A DNA stretch of 64,000 bases, taken from assembly GCA_014549065.1 (NCBI GenBank), contig JACDOX010000164.1, positions 940,499 through 1,004,498 of the forward strand, in the 5' to 3' direction. The number at the start of each line of letters is the position of its first letter. Within the stretch, counting starts at the first letter, position 1. Source of the DNA: Cardinalis cardinalis (Eukaryota; Chordata; Aves; Passeriformes; Cardinalidae). Under the pieces are notes generated by a model. That model saw only the letters and a program-made list of their open reading frames with translations, had not been told where the DNA came from and ran no database searches. The translations under genes and the position numbers were made by a program. This document shows, one piece after another, positions 13,301-24,900 of the stretch.

Positions 13301-15184
13301 ATATTTTAAAGTCTGCCATTTTTAAGGCTTCTCAAAAAGACTTTCTCTTGCAGAAGATTCCTACCACAACCAGCACAGTGATGCACCTAAACTGAATGAA
13401 GCCCTGTAGTGGTACTACAGTTGTAACAACACTGGGGTTTATACTTACCAATTCTTTGATAAAAATTACCATTTGGCAGTTGCAGGGAAGCTTTGGACTT
13501 GTCCCATACCATGGGANAGGATACCATACACTGGAAAAGCACATGTGTGCAGACAGCATCCTTGAGCTTTCCAAAACCAGGAAATAGTTTGACCCAAAAG
13601 AAACTGAGAAAGGTAGAGGGCCTTGAATAGAGGCACAAAATAATAATAATTTNTACACAGGCATTTCGAGTTACCATTTATTCATCTGGAGTCAGGAATT
13701 AAATAAACAAGGGAGTATAAGCATACTTTTCTGGCTCTCAGTATTTTTTTCCGATAAGAANCTTTTGTTTCCTTTTTCCTGTAAAAATGTAAAGGGAGAA
13801 AAATATTACATTTACTAATTTATTTATTTACAACTTTTCATTTACTTAAGGGAGAAATAGGAAATAAGCCCTTCTGGAATTAGGCAGTCCTGGCTCAGTG
13901 GCTCAAATATTAATACATTGCCCTATCTCACCTTTGCTACCTCATGTCTTTCATCCCAATCAATCATCTTGGCTGCACAGTAATGCAACTACTTCTGAGT
14001 AGAATCTCTTGGTCATGAACCAGAATCTGCTTTTCTAAAGCAATAGCACAAAGGAAGGAAAGATCCCTCTGGTGTGGCATCTGCAAAGGGTATTGCTTTA
14101 AAGTAAGTGGGATTCTGCCAGAGTTCTTCCCTCCCAGCAGAGCTGAGTCAGGATTTAGGCTAAAGAGATATCCCAACACAATTGAAGCCTGTCTAAAGCT
14201 TACTGTTTCCCTAAGAGACCCTATGCCATAACAAGGTACCATTTGGTGGTTTTATTGCCTTCTAGTACCCCAAAAATTTACCAAGCCAAGGAGGGTGTTC
14301 ACTTTCCTTGAGCGAGCATGCAGCAGTGAGAGGAGACAGGTTCTGTCACTCAGCACTGGCCCAGGACCTCAGAAGTGTGTGGTCACCTTCAAAGGCCACA
14401 CACGGTTTCTGTGTGACTTTGGTGACATCAGTAGTTTGGTTCACTTGTTTATAGAAGCAAGGGCAACATAAAACTGTGAATGCCCATCTTTCAGTGTGAG
14501 TTCAAATACNCTATAAAAACTGTTATCAAAAGTTTTTTTCAGGTCTAGTTCAGTTTGAAAAGATACAGCTTTGTATAAAATGCCAAATGTTTCCTGACAA
14601 AGCTTTCCTTTCTGATTGCAGTTTATGAATTCACATAAGCTTGTGAAAAGGAGCAAAAACAAATGCCCAGATTCATTGAATCAGAGATGTTTTATTAACT
14701 GGATTCTCTCATTGCCCTTTCTTTTCATGCCAGGTGCAGTAACAGAAAAATAAATTCAATTTGCAGACTCCTGTCATCCTCCGGATCTTTGGATTGGTCT
14801 CTCANCCTCATTCATTGCTTGTGAGGATGAACTTCTCAACACCTGCTGTGGTCGAAACTGTTCTTACATCATCTCCTGAACACAGTGACTTCAATCACGT
14901 GAAACCATGAGGTTAATGCCACAGTCGAGACTTCAAAGCTGTTTCTGCAGACCTGAGCTGATTTTTTTTTTTTTAATGCTACAGTAGCTGCTAGTTCTTA
15001 ACCAGCAGAAGAATTACCAAAGTTGTCAGTGTTCTGCTTATCATGCAATACAAGAAGATGGGAAAATTTTCTAGCAGAACTGCAGTCTGGATGGGGGTGG
15101 CAGTACTGTAGGATGAGTTCTCCACTTAATCTCAGATTAGTTTTGATTTTTGTCTTTTTGTATAAAATGGAGATGAATATCCTT

Positions 15185-15259
15185 GTTCTGTATTACCTAC
15201 TTGAACCAGATGACCTTTAAAAGGCTCCTTCCAACTCAAACTATTCTATGATTCTATGA
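15185..15259 (+). mobile_element. CR1 LINE 3' tail (truncated)
   Basis: The sequence matches the 3' end of chicken-repeat-1 (CR1) LINEs. It has a segment of the type 'GAACCAGATGACCTT', then a 'CCTTCCAACTCAAACTATTC' motif, and ends in ATTCTATG/ATTCTATGA. That terminal octamer repeat is diagnostic of CR1 3' ends. Only about 75 bp are recognisable, so this is a strongly 5'-truncated, dead copy. It is one of the best pointers to a bird or reptile genome. Confidence 0.85.
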
Positions 15260-17560
15260 AATTGTTAGTTGTGCTAGAAAAGGGATTCTCACAAGAAAAA
15301 AGGTGATTACAGGGCTTACTAATGAGGGTAAGAGATCAGGCTACAGGGGGAACTNTCTTTAGAGAGACACTTTGAACAATCTTTCAGAAGGGGGGAGGCA
15401 CTGATACATATCTAAATGAGTCTGGGTTATGTGCAATAGCAGAAAACTTTCCTCTGACCAGAAAGTTCCCTCTGGTTTTGTGTTTCTGAGTTGTAGGACA
15501 ATGAAATTCTTAAATGTTAATTATGCAAGTAGCAACAGCGATTATCTATTGATCAATAATATTAATTATAGACTGGATTGATTGGATGTTGNTTGTGACT
15601 GAATAAAACCAGAAGAACAGACAAATCTCTTCTTGTAAAATAAGACTCCCAAAGGAAAAGCAAGTTTATCCAGGCTTGGCTTTTAGAGGAGGCTTCACCC
15701 AATTCCTGTTCATTTGGGTAGCACCAATGGAATTAATCCAGAGTAACATGTTTTTTGGAGTTCCTGTGAAGGTGAGATCAGAAGCAGGTCCACTGTCTCC
15801 AGGTAGGTCCAAGGTATGCTAATTGTCAATACTAGGATTCCAAAACTTTCTTGGATAAACTGAAACATAACTTTTCTTTCCTATAAAGCTTCATGAATGT
15901 ACAACATGGTTCCTGCACAGACATCACATCAGCTCCACAGTTATTAATTTACAGATTTCTCACTGACCTTAGCTCAGCTCTGGGAATGGTGCCAGCACAT
16001 TTACAGTAACTCTGAATAAAGNGACATAAAGCTTCTGTATCTACCCTGAAATTGTGCCAGAATTTTCTCTTTCTCAGTGATGGAAAGATGCATTTCTTCA
16101 ATTGGTTTCAAATAGTTCAGACTGTGTTGGCCATAAGTAGATTATTTCCAGCAAAACAAGGAAAAGAAGAAAATTGCCATGCAGATGTGTGCATACACAA
16201 TACAATACATGTGATCCACAGATAATCTTTGGGAAGTGTGTCCCAAGAAGGTGTATGTTGGGAAACTGAGTCAAGGTGATTTGAGCTAGTTACTGGGGAA
16301 AAAATGGCAGAGTTGGGAATAAAATTCCAGGGGCAGATGCTTGATTCAGTATTGTTTTCACTGAATCACACTACCTTCCTGGAGCACGTCAAGGCCCATT
16401 GCCTTCCTTCCTGTGAGATGGGCAGCTGGATTGCAGTGACAGCAGGTGGAGCTGAGTGTGCTCATCACCTTGGAAAATCAGGCCCCTGGTGATTCTCCCT
16501 GATGTTAATTGACTGTCAGACCCTGCAAGAGGGGAGTCAACACATTTCCTGACCTATGGTTTAAGTGTTTTCCAAACCCTAGAGTAAATTGAATGTAGTT
16601 GTAGAGGAAATGCTGATGCAATCCACCAGCAGCTGCTGCCCTCCCACATCCTCACAAAGAAGGTGTGAGGGGGTGAGTTGCATGCAAGTGATACAGTCAA
16701 AACCCCAACCACTTCTACATGGTAGGCAGGACTCTGTGCCTTCCCTCCAGACCGCTTGCCTTCCTGCCCCTGAGATAAACACTGCTGAGGGCTGTTCCCT
16801 AGAAAATGCTGGGGACCATCCCNAAGGTAAACCCCTGAAAAAGCAGGCTTTTCATGTGGGACCACAGAGCACCGAGGAGGATGTGATAGGAATCACATCT
16901 TCCTTGCTGCCTGATTTACAAATCCTATATTGNAATGTGGAAATGTAGGTATCTTCTGTGAGTGAGAATGGTAAGAGCTGCACTAGAGCTGCACTCTTGC
17001 ACTAAGATGTTTAATGATGTCANCAACAAAAGTTGAACCACATCTGTTGGATCCAGATTATTACAAACTTCATTCTTACACGTCTAATCTTTTGACAATT
17101 CTGGTCGGGAAATTTATTATTTTAATCTGTTTGGGTTTTAGTTGGTTGTTTTGGGGTTTTTCTTTTTTGGTTTTTTTNGNNTTTTTTTNAAGTGCAAAAT
17201 CATTTGGTGAAACCAGCCTTGTTATCTGCCACAAGCTGCATTTTTGCACACACTGCAGGAGTGTGGGATCACCTTTGTGCATGATGATGTCATTAGTTTT
17301 TTACGGGCCGGCAAAGGTTTTGCATGTTGCGTGGAACAGAGATGTCCCCAGCCCCTCCTTCAGCCGTGTGATCACAGCTCACCCAAATCCCGCACGGGTC
17401 CTGCTGCCTTTCCCGTCCCGTTCCTGTCCTCAGTTCCGTGCCCACCCCTGCTCCCCCCATTTCGCTCCTACTGTTTGCCTGGCCGCTCTTCCCACTGCAA
17501 GCGCGCCGCTGTGCTACTCCCAGCCCTGAACCAGTCCTGCCTCGGGAGGCTCTCCAGCCC

Positions 17561-17584
17561 TCCTCCTCCTCCTCCTCCTCCTCC
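17561..17584. repeat. (TCC)n trinucleotide repeat in the CpG island
   Basis: Eight TCC units in a row, upstream of the GC box. Such polypyrimidine/polypurine runs are common in island promoters and vary in length. A GACG tetranucleotide repeat follows at about 17,618-17,639. Confidence 0.9.
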
Positions 17585-17679
17585 CGGCGCGGGCAGCGGG
17601 CGGGGCCGCTGCGAAGGGAGGACGGACGGACGGACGGATGGGCGGGCCCGGGGGCCGCTCCAGGTGCCGGGGCCGCGGC

Positions 17680-17692
17680 GTTGCCGGGCGAC
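17680..17692 (+). promoter_or_regulatory. RFX X-box-like site (GTTGCC-G-GGCGAC)
   Basis: The sequence is an imperfect inverted repeat with half sites GTTGCC and GGCGAC separated by one base. It is close to the X-box bound by RFX transcription factors (GTTGCC, short spacer, GGCAAC), with one mismatch in the second half. RFX2/RFX3 with FOXJ1 drive motile-cilia genes, and LRRC56 is such a gene. The site lies 67 bp before the proposed exon 1 donor, where X-boxes of ciliary genes are usually found. The motif is seen directly; binding is inferred. Confidence 0.55.
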
Positions 17693-17699
17693 GGGCGGC

Positions 17700-17759
17700 C
17701 GCTGTCACTCCCTCCCCGCTGCTCTCCCGTTCTCCCCGCGGCCCCGGCACGGCCGGCAG
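17700..17759 (+). other. LRRC56: Probable noncoding exon 1 of LRRC56 (5' end unknown)
   Basis: The exon is inferred from the CpG island and from the donor CAG|GTAGGAAC after 17,759. The transcription start cannot be read from sequence, so the left coordinate is nominal. Joined to the proposed acceptor at 27,463/27,464, the frame of the main protein stays open back through the island but holds no AUG within it, so the exon is best read as 5' UTR. Additional noncoding exons between 17.8 and 27.4 kb cannot be excluded. Confidence 0.5.
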
Positions 17760-17805
17760 GTAGGAACCGGCCCGTGGGGAGAGAGGGTGGGAGCCCGGAG
17801 GGGCC

Positions 17806-17822
17806 TGTGTGTGTGTGTGTGT
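17806..17822. repeat. (GT)n microsatellite in intron 1
   Basis: A GT dinucleotide run of about 17 bp, just inside intron 1 and still in the CpG island. Confidence 0.9.
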
Positions 17823-17921
17823 GGGGAGTGGGCCTGGGGGCTGGGTTCCCCTCCTTTGCCAGGGCTTCTGCACCCCGGTTAAGGGGCGTTGGGAAAAGGC
17901 CGTTGTGGGGGCCACGGTGTC

Positions 17922-17970
17922 CGTGTGGGACACGCTGCCCTGAGTGGGACACGCTGCCCGGGGTGGGACA
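17922..17970. repeat. Short GC-rich tandem repeat, about 2.5 copies
   Basis: The unit GTGGGACACGCTGCCC (with a few spacer bases) occurs twice and is followed by a partial third copy, GTGGGACACCTCC. It sits at the downstream edge of the CpG island in intron 1. Confidence 0.8.
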
Positions 17971-20892
17971 CCTCCAATGATTCCCAGAGTTTGAAAACCC
18001 CAGCAAAGCATGAGCATCACTGTAGCAATCCAGCCTACGTGCAGGTGGAAAGCACCTGAGGTCTGTGACTGAAAGTCTCTGTTTATGTTCTGGTAGATGT
18101 AACAGCGTGTTTAAATTTTATGTTTTGGTGGAACTCTGAGGAGAACGAAGGTAATGAATAAATAATCCTGGGCAGGTGTAAGTTGTAGAAGTTTCCCCTG
18201 GTGTTTCACACTGAGGGGATCTGCTCCTCCATGGTGCCCCCTCAGCTGCTCTTGAAAGCCTGAAGAACCTTGCCGGTGCCAAACTTACAGCTTTAAAGTT
18301 CCTTCAGCTTCTTGTAGAAGGGGCTCAGGTGTGGTCCCTGCNCTGCTCATGACCCCTCTGTGGTATGGAAAATTATTTCTGTCTGCAAGAAACTCTCTTT
18401 GCCCCTCATAGTTTTTAGCAGTCAGTGACTATTTCATTGGATGCCTTCAGCTCTCCTTTTGTCTTGTCTGTGAGGCCTGTGCTCTCCTGGCTCTGCACCT
18501 GTCTCATATGGCTATTGATTCCTGAGAGAAATGTTCCTGCTCACCTGTTATTTTCCATTTTGACTGCTTTTACATGGCAATATTTTCTGACAACTGATAC
18601 AGCAAAAGTATGCTAAATATTGACATTAAACTTTTATCCCATGCTACCACAATGGCAATGTTTTCTCTAACACAGAATCAACTTACTCCTACCAGAAAAT
18701 CAGTGTTCCTTTTGATCAGTAAAAAGCTTCTTTTTCCCCAGCTATGTAGACCCTTCTCTATCAAGTCCTTCACCTTCTCATGGTCTCTTTGGGAACTCTA
18801 ATGAGTTACACTTTCATTAAGCTCTTCTAGGCTCTGCTGCTTCATGTCCTGTTCCACTTTTAAGCCCTATTGAGCATGGACTTCTGCTGCTACAGCGAAT
18901 AAAGTACTTCTCTTTATTAATTGCTAAGTGCTCAGACTCTCTTGGATTTGTTTTGTTGTTTTGTTTTTTGTTCTCTTGAAGACTGTGTTCTTACTGTTGT
19001 TTTAGCAGGACATGGTACAATTAAATAACACTATGAGCACCTGTCAGTCAAGATAAATGAAGATAAACAGNTGTGACTACTAAATTAAAATCTCTGTAGG
19101 AGAGGAATGGGAAATGATGCAGAACAGCAGTGGCATTGGNAAAAAAGGTAAAGTAATTGAAAATGTACAAATTATTGAAAATGTTTCAGAACCTTTTAAA
19201 ATTACTCTCCCAATTAATGGTATTACTTTTCTTCATGTTATTTTGTCTGGTTTNGACTTGCCTAAAATTGTGGATTAAATGTACAGTGTTCAGGCATGTC
19301 ACATCTCAGAGTTGCTGGCATTAACAGGTTTTATTGTGGAGGTTTTTTTGTTGTGGTGACTTTTTTTCTGGACTTTGTGATGTCTCACTTGGCTTTTACA
19401 CTGAGAATGACTATGCTCCTGAAGGTCTGACCTCTCGAGGAATTGTTAGATGGGTACGCCTACCTGTGGGCAGCTCAGTTTGTTGGTTGTACACTGCTGT
19501 CAGTAAAAGAACAGGCTCTGCCCATGGCCTAGGATGCCATCAGCCTGTTCTTCCACAATTCAAGGGACCTGATCCCATNTAAAGCAGGATGCAGATTCCA
19601 TGTGAAGCCAGATGTGAGTTTAGCCTTGGAATGGAATGATATTATTGATGATGATGATGCCGATGCTTTTCTAACTGAAGTTCCTTAGGGGACACCGTTA
19701 AAGAAATCACGTTTATCCTCAATGTTGGAAGTAGTATAAAAGTGCTGCAAAACGGTTACGTTATGTAACATATCATAAATTTGGGATTGCTACATTTGTC
19801 ACTAATGGGAATGGATTAATATTTATTTGTGAGGAACTATAAAGAGGTTATTTTTTAAATAGGAAAATTAATGAGCTTTTGACAGAAATTATTTAGAGGT
19901 ATCTGCATGATTTTCATTTACTATTCTAATAGTCAGTGTTTTTATACCTTCTATGGAGTCACCTGTGGGCTTGAAAAAAAAAATGGAAGGAAAACCTATT
20001 TTATATCAGTAGAGTCACAAGTACTTGCTATAATACAAATCAGAAGACCAGATTTGCCATGGCAGATGCAATAAATACTAACATGTGTGTATTAAAGGGA
20101 AAAGATTGTGGACTCTGGCTAGTTCACAGAAACATTATCTGATATTTTAAAACAAAATTAGAGAGCACACCTTTCTTTGACTACAGCTTCTCACATCTGG
20201 AAGTAATGTTCAAAGTATAGCAAGCTGGCTGTTTATCTTGCATATTTTACATCTTTAGTTTTAAATTATTTTTTAGAATGGAGTTCTAAAACTACCTTGG
20301 TTTTCTTTTTTTGTTCAACGTTCCTGTGTGGTGATTGGATGTGGTTTTGCTTTATTTTAATGGAGTACTCACCCAAGTTCAAAGTGGGAAAAAGAAACAT
20401 ATTTAGAATTAAGGGGCTTAGGTAAATTATTGATACTTGGAAAAGAGCATTTAGCTATTGTGTTTGTTATCTGAAAATATAATCTTGCAGCTGGTCAAAC
20501 AGGCAAACAGTGTTAAAAATTCTGAGAATAGGGGTTGACAACAGTGGAGGTTCATGTACTGTCTCTATGGTCATATATTGAATTTTATGTGCAAAGCTGA
20601 CTATCCTGGAGGGTATATGGCAGAACTGAAATTCTTTCCATTGAATTCTTTGGAGAGAAGGGGAAATGAAGTGAGATGATGCAAAAGAAAGCTGTAATTT
20701 AATGAGTGGCATGAACAGTTGGATGTATCCTCCATAGTTCTAACTGCTGTTGACCCAATTTCTAATTTTGCCTCCAAGCAACCCATGCCCATCTTCCACA
20801 ATTTAAATAAATACAATGCAAAAATACACTTTCTCAGTTTTTAAAACTGCTTCCTGATGAAATTTCTGTGTCTTCTNTAGTCATTGGATGAC

Positions 20893-20922
20893 TATTTGTC
20901 ATGTCCTGAGACATGACAAATA
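20893..20922. repeat. Perfect 13-bp inverted repeat with a 4-nt loop
   Basis: The arm TATTTGTCATGTC and its exact reverse complement flank a CTGA loop. Pairing stops just outside the arms, so it is too short for a microRNA precursor. It may be a chance palindrome, a relic of a small element, or a protein-binding palindrome. Confidence 0.9.
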
Positions 20923-21010
20923 ATTATTCCCCATACACCTCCCCAGAAAAAGAGGATTTTAACTAGACCAGCCTCATTGCTCCCGTATTTAACATCTGGA
21001 CGCTGTTAGA

Positions 21011-21051
21011 TCATGAAGGGTCAGATTTGTGGTCATGAAGGGTCAGATTTG
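21011..21051. repeat. Tandem duplication, period 22 bp
   Basis: The 19-bp segment TCATGAAGGGTCAGATTTG occurs twice with three bases between the copies. The two copies are identical, so the duplication looks recent. Confidence 0.9.
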
Positions 21052-21669
21052 GTTTCCTGATCCCTGGCTACCTTGATAAAATAATGAGACTTACTGCTGT
21101 CTGTTCCACTGAAACAATTTAAGTTCATTTGGCAACCTTCTGAGAGTGAAAGCATTGGTACCTTGGAGCTCTGTTTTTCCATTACCCTTGTTGTTTACCA
21201 GCTATCCCCACATCCTGNTCTCTGCTTTGCTTTTCTAGGGCTCATTGTGGGGACAGATAGCAGAAGAGTGTCTTGAGATGGTTTCTTACAGCAGGAAGTT
21301 CACCTATAGATGAAAAAAAAAAACCCTCAATCTGTAGCATCTTGCAGTATCTAAGGATTTAGATAGTCCATATTCATCCATGGCCACTGCCTGGAGACTT
21401 GCAGTAGAGAGAGAATCAATGAACATTTGTAGCCAGCCAGAAATTACCACTGACTGCCTTCCACCACAGGACTAGAAACTAGAACCAATTNATTAGACCT
21501 GAGTTTATTTTTTTCTTTGAAATGTAACAGAAGATATAATAGAGAGGGGTTTGCTTTTATATCCTACTAGGAGGATGTTTTGTTGAGGAATACACTTAGA
21601 GCAGGAGGCTGNGTGTGCAGCTGNAGTGGGAGCTGCAGGTTTGTGCCCTGGGTAGGTGACACAGTGCTT

Positions 21670-21960
21670 TGCAGAGCAAAAGGCACATGTGCCANCTCGA
21701 GCTGTTTCTGTGTTANTGNACCACAATTAAATTGCTTTAGGGTTCCAGACATCTGGGACTCTGCCANGGGAAACCCAGGGCTGAGCCAGTGAGGAAACCC
21801 TGTCTGACTGTGTGAGTGTGCAGGNACCAAGAGGGGCNCCCCTGGGGTCACTGGAGTCACCCACTCTGAAGAGACTTNGGTCTCAACAGTTAAAGTGTAA
21901 GGTGATGGGAATGTGAATGTCAGAGTGGCTCCTGGATNGTCATGCAGAGAAGTTTCCTTA
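21670..21960 (+). mobile_element. LTR-like dispersed element, copy A (+ orientation)
   Basis: About 290 bp align with the reverse complement of 50,082-50,376 across most of its length, with small gaps and perhaps three-quarters identity by eye. Shared blocks include GAGCTGTTT.TGTGTTA.TG, CATCTGGGACT, GAAACCCAGGG, CCAAGAGGGGC and AGAGTGGCTCCTGGA. Length, divergence and the absence of coding capacity fit a solitary LTR of an endogenous retrovirus. No gag or pol frame is nearby. The exact TG...CA ends and target-site duplication could not be fixed. Ten Ns fall in 21,612-21,938, far above the window average. The family name is not known to me. Confidence 0.6.
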
Positions 21961-24900
21961 AAAATTTGGCAATCTAGCTCCAGAATTATGTAATATGGGG
22001 GCATTGCCAGCTCATATGATAAAACATTTCTCATCACCCTGCTCAGCAGGATCTCAGGGGAAAAGTATTATATATGCAATTGTAATGATGAAATTATTAT
22101 TTTATGTATCTACATGGAATCTGTAGATATATAAAGGAGAACTTGGTGACATTTAAAGGCATTGCCTTTTTATTATTACTTACATTTTAAAATAATATTA
22201 GACACCTTTTATCTCAACTGTGTCTGGGTTGTAGCGTGCATTTTCTTCTCTGGGATCACTGCTGCTTTGAGTGACAGCGCNGTTTGAACTCAGCTCCATG
22301 CATGAGGGTGTTACAACGTCCACAAAGCTCCCAAGAGCTCTCCCTGAGGAGTCTGTGGGACATAGATCCCAAGGCTTACCTGCCATGGTTGTGGTAATTG
22401 TAGAGTAGGATGTTTATTTAATAGCAAAGAACTGTCAGAACACTCTTATAGATTTAAAACCATACGTAAGGAAGGTAAACAAATGAGATAAATCAGTACC
22501 CTTGCTTTATATGCACATTTGGATGCTTGAACCAAGGCCTCAAATTGACTGAACCAGTTACACAAAATATCATCATAAGCATTTGAGTCATTCAGTGTCA
22601 TTAAAGTCAGTGAATTTTTAATTATATTAAATATCTTAATATTTCAGCTTTCCCTTAAAAGCTTTTTTTCTTTAGTGNGACACAGAAGGGGAATCTTTAT
22701 GAACGCTCTTTGCATGATCCCTTGGTATTAAAGTAGCATTACTGAAGTAGGTGTTACCTAGTTCTGCTTAACAAAACCAGAAGATTTAAATCAGATTGTT
22801 TAGTCATATGCACACACANAAAAAATTCATATTAATAGCAGGACTGATGTCTTATTTTTCAGCTTTTTAGAAGCTGCACCTGCTAAAATACTGATGTGTT
22901 GCAGGATGCTTTATATTACATGAATGTTGCAGGAACTGTTTTTGCCATTATGGGTGGATTATTGTAACAGTAGTTTCCTGATGACATCATAGTAAATTCC
23001 AGCTGCCCAAACAGTTATTTTCCAGAAGAGGTTATCTGCAGTGCACTTGTGCAAAATTACACTTAGAAAGGGAACTCATAGTTCTCTTGGGACTTGTAAA
23101 CCAAACATTTTGTCAAATCCATAGTAAATACAGAATTCTTTGTTTTCATTCTGTGTCACTGGTAACAGTATGGGCACTACTGTAATTTGTGGTTCTGAAT
23201 TAAACAGACAAGAATTATATTATGCAAGACAAGAGAAATGGAAGTCTGCAGTGCAAGCTTCCTGTCATGAAAGGATAGATAGCACAATGGTTCTCAAATG
23301 AGCTTTTTTCCTAGAGAATGTTTTGGCTGGTGACCAAAAATTATAGATNAGGGTCCAGAGATTGCAGTGCCCCTGCTGAAATGGCACACTTTCTGTCCAG
23401 TGGAGGCATGAGTAGGCGCAGAGCAGGAGAGGATTCTGGATGAGANGCTGGCCTGAGACAGTAGAGATTACTTTTTGTATGGGATGTTAATATATAGAGG
23501 TATATGCCTTTCCTAGAGTGAATTTTGGTTAATTACCATTGTTTGGGGGGGTTGTTTTGTTTTTAAATAGTAACTTAATTGCTTGGACAAGCTTTTTAGG
23601 TAATGTCATGAAGGCTCCATTAGAAATTAACATGCCTAGCCACACAGTTCAGAGGTTCTTTCCCAGTCTTGAGAAGCTGTAATTAATATTGAGTCAAACA
23701 TTTCTGGCAATTGCTGAATTTGAAATGAGTATTAATATATATTTAATGAAGAATACACCATCCTGTCGCTGACTCTTTGATAAATCTTGTAGCAGGAAAA
23801 TAAAATCTTGGAGTCTTACCAGATTGTCAGACCCTAAGAACATCAAATAACTATTCTCTGCCAATTTCTTCCTAGCAAATTACAGTATTCTGAGGGGATT
23901 TTAAATAACATGTTGTTCCAAGGATCATTTAATTTTAATAATGGTTTTTATTACTGGTATTTATATATGTTGAAAGTGTCCTGNAGTTTTTAATGAACTG
24001 TCACAACATGTCTGTGAATTTAATAACTTGCCATGATTACACACACTCACTTGGGTAAGGAGAGTGGCAGCATTGGAGGAGGTTGGCAGATTAACTCGTT
24101 TGTAGAATTCAAAATCTTCCATCTCACTGCTCTGGTCATTGATCTCTCCTGCACTCAATGACTGTTTGCTTCTAGTTATCCACACAAGTAAGAGCCTGTC
24201 AAGTTAAGACTTTTGATGCAAATCCTGCAAAAACTAATTTATTGGTTTATTTCCATCTTTTATTTTCTCAGTGTTCACATGCAGTATAAAACCCCATTAT
24301 TTTCCAGCCATTTTCTCTTCCCCTGACACACTCATGTGCTTACCAGCACTGCTGTGCTGTCCCACTGGATTCACTGCAGGTTTGTGCTAGGTGCAGTTAG
24401 CTTCCATCTTTGTGTGTACCTCAAAGCACTGTGGCAATGGTTCTGTTCAGCATGTGGATCCAACATACATCCAGTGCAACCACCTTGTTTGTGAAGGAAA
24501 TCCTCAGGTTCGTGGCTTTTCAGACCTCTTCAATGACAGCAGAAGTCTTTGCAGTCCCTGTGAACTGTCCCACTGAGGCTAAGACTCATTTGGGGCAGTG
24601 TTGGCTTGTCCTGTGTGTTTGACAGAGCTGTAGGATCCTCAGATGGACCTGATGAAAATAATCAATGTGACTCCTGTGTCTCTAGGAGGACAAATGTGTC
24701 AGGCCCTCTTCTTGCTCCTACACCGTGCTGGAGATTTCAGAGGTTCATGGATTTTATTAAATATTGGCACCTCACCACTAGGATTTCTGCACTCTTAATT
24801 TTTCTACAATCTCATTTTGAACATGTTATTTTGATCCATGTTCAGGAGATTCTTTCGTCTCTGGAGAAAGCTTTGAAGTGATAGAAAAAAAAATAGTTTA

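Larger units (their letters stand above)
861..17479. other. Intergenic region without recognisable exons
   Basis: No open frame in these 16.6 kb resembles a known protein. The longest, about 137 codons at 5,721-6,134, has no recognisable domain and looks like chance. The region holds an AC repeat near 4,851, an AAAT-rich tract near 6,385, a TG repeat near 7,307, an 11-bp direct duplication at 9,821-9,842 and a CR1 tail near 15,185. T-rich low-complexity sequence with several Ns lies just before the LRRC56 island (17,130-17,190). It could be intergenic, or a long first intron of a neighbour that starts in the CpG patch at 690-860. Confidence 0.55.
17480..17970 (+). promoter_or_regulatory. LRRC56: CpG island, likely LRRC56 promoter
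   Basis: This is the strongest CpG island in the window. It contains a GC box GGGCGGGGC at 17,598-17,606 inside a GCAGCGG/CCGCTGC inverted repeat, more GGGCGG sites near 17,640 and 17,693, a TCC trinucleotide run and a GACG tetranucleotide run. There is no TATA box, as is usual for island promoters. A good + strand donor (CAG|GTAGGA, exon end 17,759) lies inside it, and the first LRRC56 coding exon follows about 9.7 kb downstream on the same strand. Open frames on both strands here are by-products of high GC. The island may be bidirectional, but I see no clear - strand exon. Confidence 0.7.

Noticed and set aside
1..17500. HRAS coding exons expected from human synteny on the - strand
   Set aside because: I looked for the N-terminal P-loop exon and the switch II exon in reverse complement and saw neither. 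A tblastn search would be decisive.
17244..18006. Long overlapping open frames on both strands in the CpG island (212, 237, 180 and 168 codons)
   Set aside because: They encode Pro/Arg/Gly-rich low-complexity sequence produced by GC-rich repeats, overlap on both strands and run through the splice donor. The island is better read as promoter plus 5' UTR.
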